Positions 61,058 to 64,000 of a stretch of 64,000 nt of DNA are shown here, one piece after another; the stretch's first letter is position 1; the number at the start of each line of letters is the position of its first letter. Source of the stretch: Phaeosaccion multiseriatum. Its lineage: Eukaryota > Ochrophyta, other classes. The DNA is taken from NCBI GenBank assembly GCA_965112735.1, contig OZ218959.1, positions 1,798,001 to 1,862,000 on the forward strand, written 5' to 3'. The notes beneath the pieces were generated by a model. That model saw only the letters and a list, made by a program, of their open reading frames with translations, was not told the origin of the DNA and ran no database searches. The position numbers and the translations under genes are program-made.

Positions 61058-63655
61058 ATGGTGGGCATGGACGAAGGTGTGAACACGGGAACGGGGGGGG
61101 GCGGGATGATCAAGCAGGCGCACCAGCAGCACCAGCACCAGCAGCACCAGCACCAGCACCACCAGTGGAGGGACGAAGAGCAAGAGGACCAGTATTCGAA
61201 GCGCAAATGGGGGGGCGTGCCCCGTTCTGGCCCCGCAGTGGAGAAAGTATCGGAGGCAGGGCCCGGAGACGGGGCGGGAGGAGGCTGCGCTGGCGACGAG
61301 AGCGAGGAGGGCCCGCTCCCGCTGGCTAAGGCGGCAGATGCAAGCAGCAGCGGGGGTGCAGGCCATGAACGAGCGGGTGGGGAGATGAAGAGACGACGTC
61401 ACTTGATGTCTGTGTCCCCCACTGGCTCAGACAGCGAGTCGTACACGTCGCAGGACAATGAAGAGGAAGATGACGAGGACGCTGAGGATCGTGGCGCCAA
61501 CCACGCGCGGCGACACGGGAGGGGGGGGCAAGACGAGGAGGACGACGAAGACGACTCCTCGGAGGTGGCGGAAGATTCTGACGACGACGATGCCAACCTG
61601 CACGAGGCGGTGCACAATTGGGCAGTGCAGCAGCGTGCCAACGGGGCGAGGCCCATTAAGCTGCTTCGCCTAATCTCCGCCGAGCTCGGCGTGGAGCCGC
61701 CCCTCCATCTCCTATCGCGTCGAAGAAGTTCTGCTGCGATGGATGCTGCTGCTGCTGGCATTGGCGCCAGGGGCGCAGGAGGAGGAGGGGGGGGGAGAGA
61801 GAGCGAGGGAGAGGACGAAAAGGAGGAGGAGGAGGAGAAGAAGGAGGACGAGTACGATGATGACGCGTACCTCGATGACTGTAACGAAGAGGCGGGCGCG
61901 TTTACGGAGGCGCAGGCGCAGGCGTGGGCGCTGGTGAAGCGGCTCATGAGTGTGCTCCAGCGCCACCGAAAGGGGAGACCCAGGCGTCTGCCCCGGCGCA
62001 AGCTGGACTCTGTCAATACGCTCGACGATGTGGTGCATCTCATCCGCCACTCCCAAAAGGTGATTGTGCTGACCGGCGCCGGATTGAGTGTGTCATGCGG
62101 CATTCCTGACTTCCGATCGGAGAATGGCATTTACAGCATGCTGGGCGAGTACAACCTGCCTTCCCCGCAGGCCATGTTCGACATTCGCTTCTTCTCGGAG
62201 GACCCCAAGCCCTTTTTCAAGTTTTGTCAGAGCCTCCTGCCCGGCTCCTACCAGCCCTCCTCGTCACACCGCTTCCTCAAGCTGCTGGACGCGCAGGGAA
62301 AGCTGCTGCGCAACTACTCGCAGAACATTGACGGGCTCGAGAAGCAGGCGGGCGTGACGGCCAACAGGGTGCACCAGTGCCACGGACACTTTGACACGGC
62401 CACATGCCAGTACTGCAAGAGGGGGGGCGTGCGCCTGGAGCGGTTCCGGCACGACATTGTCCAGCAGCGCATTCCCATGTGCGACGCGTGTGGCCACCCC
62501 GAAGGCATTCTCAAGCCGGACATTGTCTTCTTCGGGGAGGCGCTGGGAGGGCACTTTTCCAACCTGCTCCAGGACGATTTGCCACAGGTTGACTTGGTGC
62601 TAGTCATTGGGACCAGTTTGCAGGTGGCGCCCGTGAATCAGATTGTGGGGCTGGTCAAGCCCGACGTGCCTCAAGTCCTCATCAATAGGGAAGTGGTGGG
62701 GCAGCCACACAGCTTCGATGTTGAGCTCCTCGGCGATTGCGATGCCGTGGTGGAGGAGCTGTGCCGCCGCCTAGGGTCGGAGTGGACTGAAGGGCTGGGG
62801 GTGGGATCCTCCCCTTCGGTGGGTGGGGGAACAAAGGCGGCTGTAGATGGAGCAGCAGCAGCAGCAGCAGCAGACAAATCCATGTCATCCTCTACCACCC
62901 CGTCGCCTCGGTCCCCGTTGGCAAGGCCTCCTTCGCCCTCGCATTCCATCGACGAAGACGGCAAGAAGCGCAGTGGGGAGGAGGAGGAGGAACAAGGCCC
63001 CGCAGTGGCCGTGGAGGAAGAGGTCTATCACGGTCGTGACAGGGATGGCAGCCACCCCTCCCACGACGACGACGATGATGATGATGACGGAGAACGGCCC
63101 ACCTTGTCACCGGCCTCGTTGGCCTTGCGAGGCGACGGCGCTGCTGCTCGCGCCTGTCCCGCCGTGCCTTGCATTGGAAGAGAGAAGAAGCCATCTCCCA
63201 CTTCTGTGGCGACCGATGCGCCCACCTCCCCCGTGTTTGAGCATGTCGCCACGGGGAGGTATCTCTTTCGAAACGGCAAGATACCGGGGCCGCTCTCCGA
63301 CTCGGACGACTCGGAGGAATCCGACGACGGGGGAGGCGGAGGCAAGTACCCACGCGAAGACCGCGACGAGGATGAGGAGGAGCTCGACCGGCAGAACAGC
63401 GACGCGAAGGAGGAGCAGGAGAAGCGCGGGGAGCGCTACTCGCTCCCCTCGCAGGACGGCAATAGAGGCGAGGATGGAGGCAGAGGCGTTAAGAATGGAA
63501 GCGACGCTGCGAGCAGCAGCGGTGGCGTTCCTTCTTCAAAGGCTGTGCAGGCTACGGCCCGGACCTCCAGTCCCGGCAGCAGCGGCAGTAGCAGCAGCAG
63601 GAGTAGCAGCAGCAGTAGCACCACCAGTGCGATGATCAGCCCCCCGCAGCCTTGA
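61058..63655 (+). CDS. SIR2: SIRT1-like class I sirtuin (NAD-dependent protein deacetylase)
   Basis: An uninterrupted frame of 865 residues from the first in-frame ATG at 61058. The sirtuin core covers about residues 320-580. It has the NAD site VLTGAGLSVSCGIPDFRS (Gly340-Ala341-Gly342), NYSQNIDGLEKQAG, catalytic His442 in CHGHFDTATC, the zinc cysteines of CQYC and CDAC, PDIVFFGEAL and VIGTSLQVAPV. The CHGxF followed by ATxC pattern and GIYSMLGEYNLPSPQAMFD match the SIRT1/yeast Sir2 class, which acts mainly in the nucleus on histones and other proteins. The N-terminal 300 residues are acidic (DEEDDEDDSSE, DSDDDD) with His/Gln repeats (HQQHQHQQHQHQ). The C-terminal 290 are acidic and Ser-rich, likely disordered. 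No coding introns, unlike its neighbours. Confidence 0.95.
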   Translation: MVGMDEGVNTGTGGGGMIKQAHQQHQHQQHQHQHHQWRDEEQEDQYSKRKWGGVPRSGPAVEKVSEAGPGDGAGGGCAGDESEEGPLPLAKAADASSSGGAGHERAGGEMKRRRHLMSVSPTGSDSESYTSQDNEEEDDEDAEDRGANHARRHGRGGQDEEDDEDDSSEVAEDSDDDDANLHEAVHNWAVQQRANGARPIKLLRLISAELGVEPPLHLLSRRRSSAAMDAAAAGIGARGAGGGGGGRESEGEDEKEEEEEKKEDEYDDDAYLDDCNEEAGAFTEAQAQAWALVKRLMSVLQRHRKGRPRRLPRRKLDSVNTLDDVVHLIRHSQKVIVLTGAGLSVSCGIPDFRSENGIYSMLGEYNLPSPQAMFDIRFFSEDPKPFFKFCQSLLPGSYQPSSSHRFLKLLDAQGKLLRNYSQNIDGLEKQAGVTANRVHQCHGHFDTATCQYCKRGGVRLERFRHDIVQQRIPMCDACGHPEGILKPDIVFFGEALGGHFSNLLQDDLPQVDLVLVIGTSLQVAPVNQIVGLVKPDVPQVLINREVVGQPHSFDVELLGDCDAVVEELCRRLGSEWTEGLGVGSSPSVGGGTKAAVDGAAAAAAADKSMSSSTTPSPRSPLARPPSPSHSIDEDGKKRSGEEEEEQGPAVAVEEEVYHGRDRDGSHPSHDDDDDDDDGERPTLSPASLALRGDGAAARACPAVPCIGREKKPSPTSVATDAPTSPVFEHVATGRYLFRNGKIPGPLSDSDDSEESDDGGGGGKYPREDRDEDEEELDRQNSDAKEEQEKRGERYSLPSQDGNRGEDGGRGVKNGSDAASSSGGVPSSKAVQATARTSSPGSSGSSSSRSSSSSSTTSAMISPPQP

Positions 63656-64000
63656 TGCATGTGTGTTTGCCCACCCCACGCTGGGTGCGTGTGGGTCAGG
63701 GCGGGGGAAAGCAGGCGCAGCGGCGGCGCCGCAGAATGGCAGCAGCAGCGGGCAGGGTGGGGTTTTTGGTGGTACATGCAGACCTCATCTTCCTGCGCAT
63801 TATGTACTTTGAAGGGCGGGGGGGGGGGGTTGTGGGTGTATTTGGGATATTTGGGAGTACTTTTAGCTTGTGGTGGGAACGATAGAGGCGTGTGTATGGG
63901 GGAAAGAACAGAAGCCTTGGCAGAAAATAAATAGCCTTTCTCCTAGTAGCAGAGCTTTTGGAGAGAATTAATGATACTCTCTTCATATATATTTTTTTTC
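63656..64000. terminator. 3' flank of the sirtuin gene with poly(A) signal
   Basis: An AATAAA hexamer at 63926-63931, about 270 bp after the stop codon, is a good polyadenylation signal. A G run lies at 63818-63830 and a T run closes the window. No further gene is seen. Confidence 0.55.

Overview
The window is nuclear DNA from a eukaryote, most likely a photosynthetic stramenopile (heterokont alga). Coding sequence is GC-rich. Genes are cut by short GT-AG introns that are full of microsatellites, and they lie close together on both strands. The gene at 57590 starts with a hydrophobic signal peptide ending in Ala-Ser-Gly-Phe, which resembles the bipartite plastid leaders of algae with red-derived secondary plastids. 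The exact taxon is not settled. I see no rRNA, tRNA or CRISPR array. Exon coordinates were built by hand from ORFs, splice consensus and phase matching; every full gene model given keeps frame across all its junctions.

Layout. 1-14547 (-): one very large gene, open at the window edge. It encodes a signal peptide, a DUOX-like animal heme peroxidase domain, seven tandem DOMON domains, a cytochrome b561 membrane core and the start of a cytochrome b5 domain. 15619-16085 (+): a small uncertain gene. 16375-18704 (-): an orphan Gly/Ala-rich protein. 19147-20587: a 220-bp direct-repeat pair enclosing a broken copy of the first two peroxidase exons. 21043-24037 (-) presenilin and 24181-25818 (+) TMCO1 are head to head, 143 bp apart. 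26571-32831 (-): a chromatin protein with AP2-like, PHD and PWWP-like domains. 33327-35284 (-): a TRM7/FTSJ1-type 2'-O-methyltransferase. 35665-36803 (+): an unknown protein with a CaaX-type end. 37441-40780 (+): a GT10 fucosyltransferase. 42500-47405 (-): a bZIP factor. 47825-51759 (+): a sulfotransferase-like type II membrane protein. 52820-57430 (-): a large protein of unknown function. 57590-59751 (+): a plastid DUF2358-like protein. 61058-63655 (+): a SIRT1-like sirtuin.

How the genes relate. Most are unrelated housekeeping or regulatory genes, and many are arranged as divergent pairs sharing 140-420 bp. Two connections stand out. Presenilin and TMCO1 are both ER membrane proteins implicated in calcium leak and share one short promoter. 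The 5' gene by itself encodes what looks like a complete transmembrane electron-transfer chain, from a cytosolic b5 through b561 to up to seven extracytoplasmic DOMON hemes and a peroxidase-like ectodomain. This layout recalls dual oxidase but is built from different modules. It is the best candidate here for an undescribed system.
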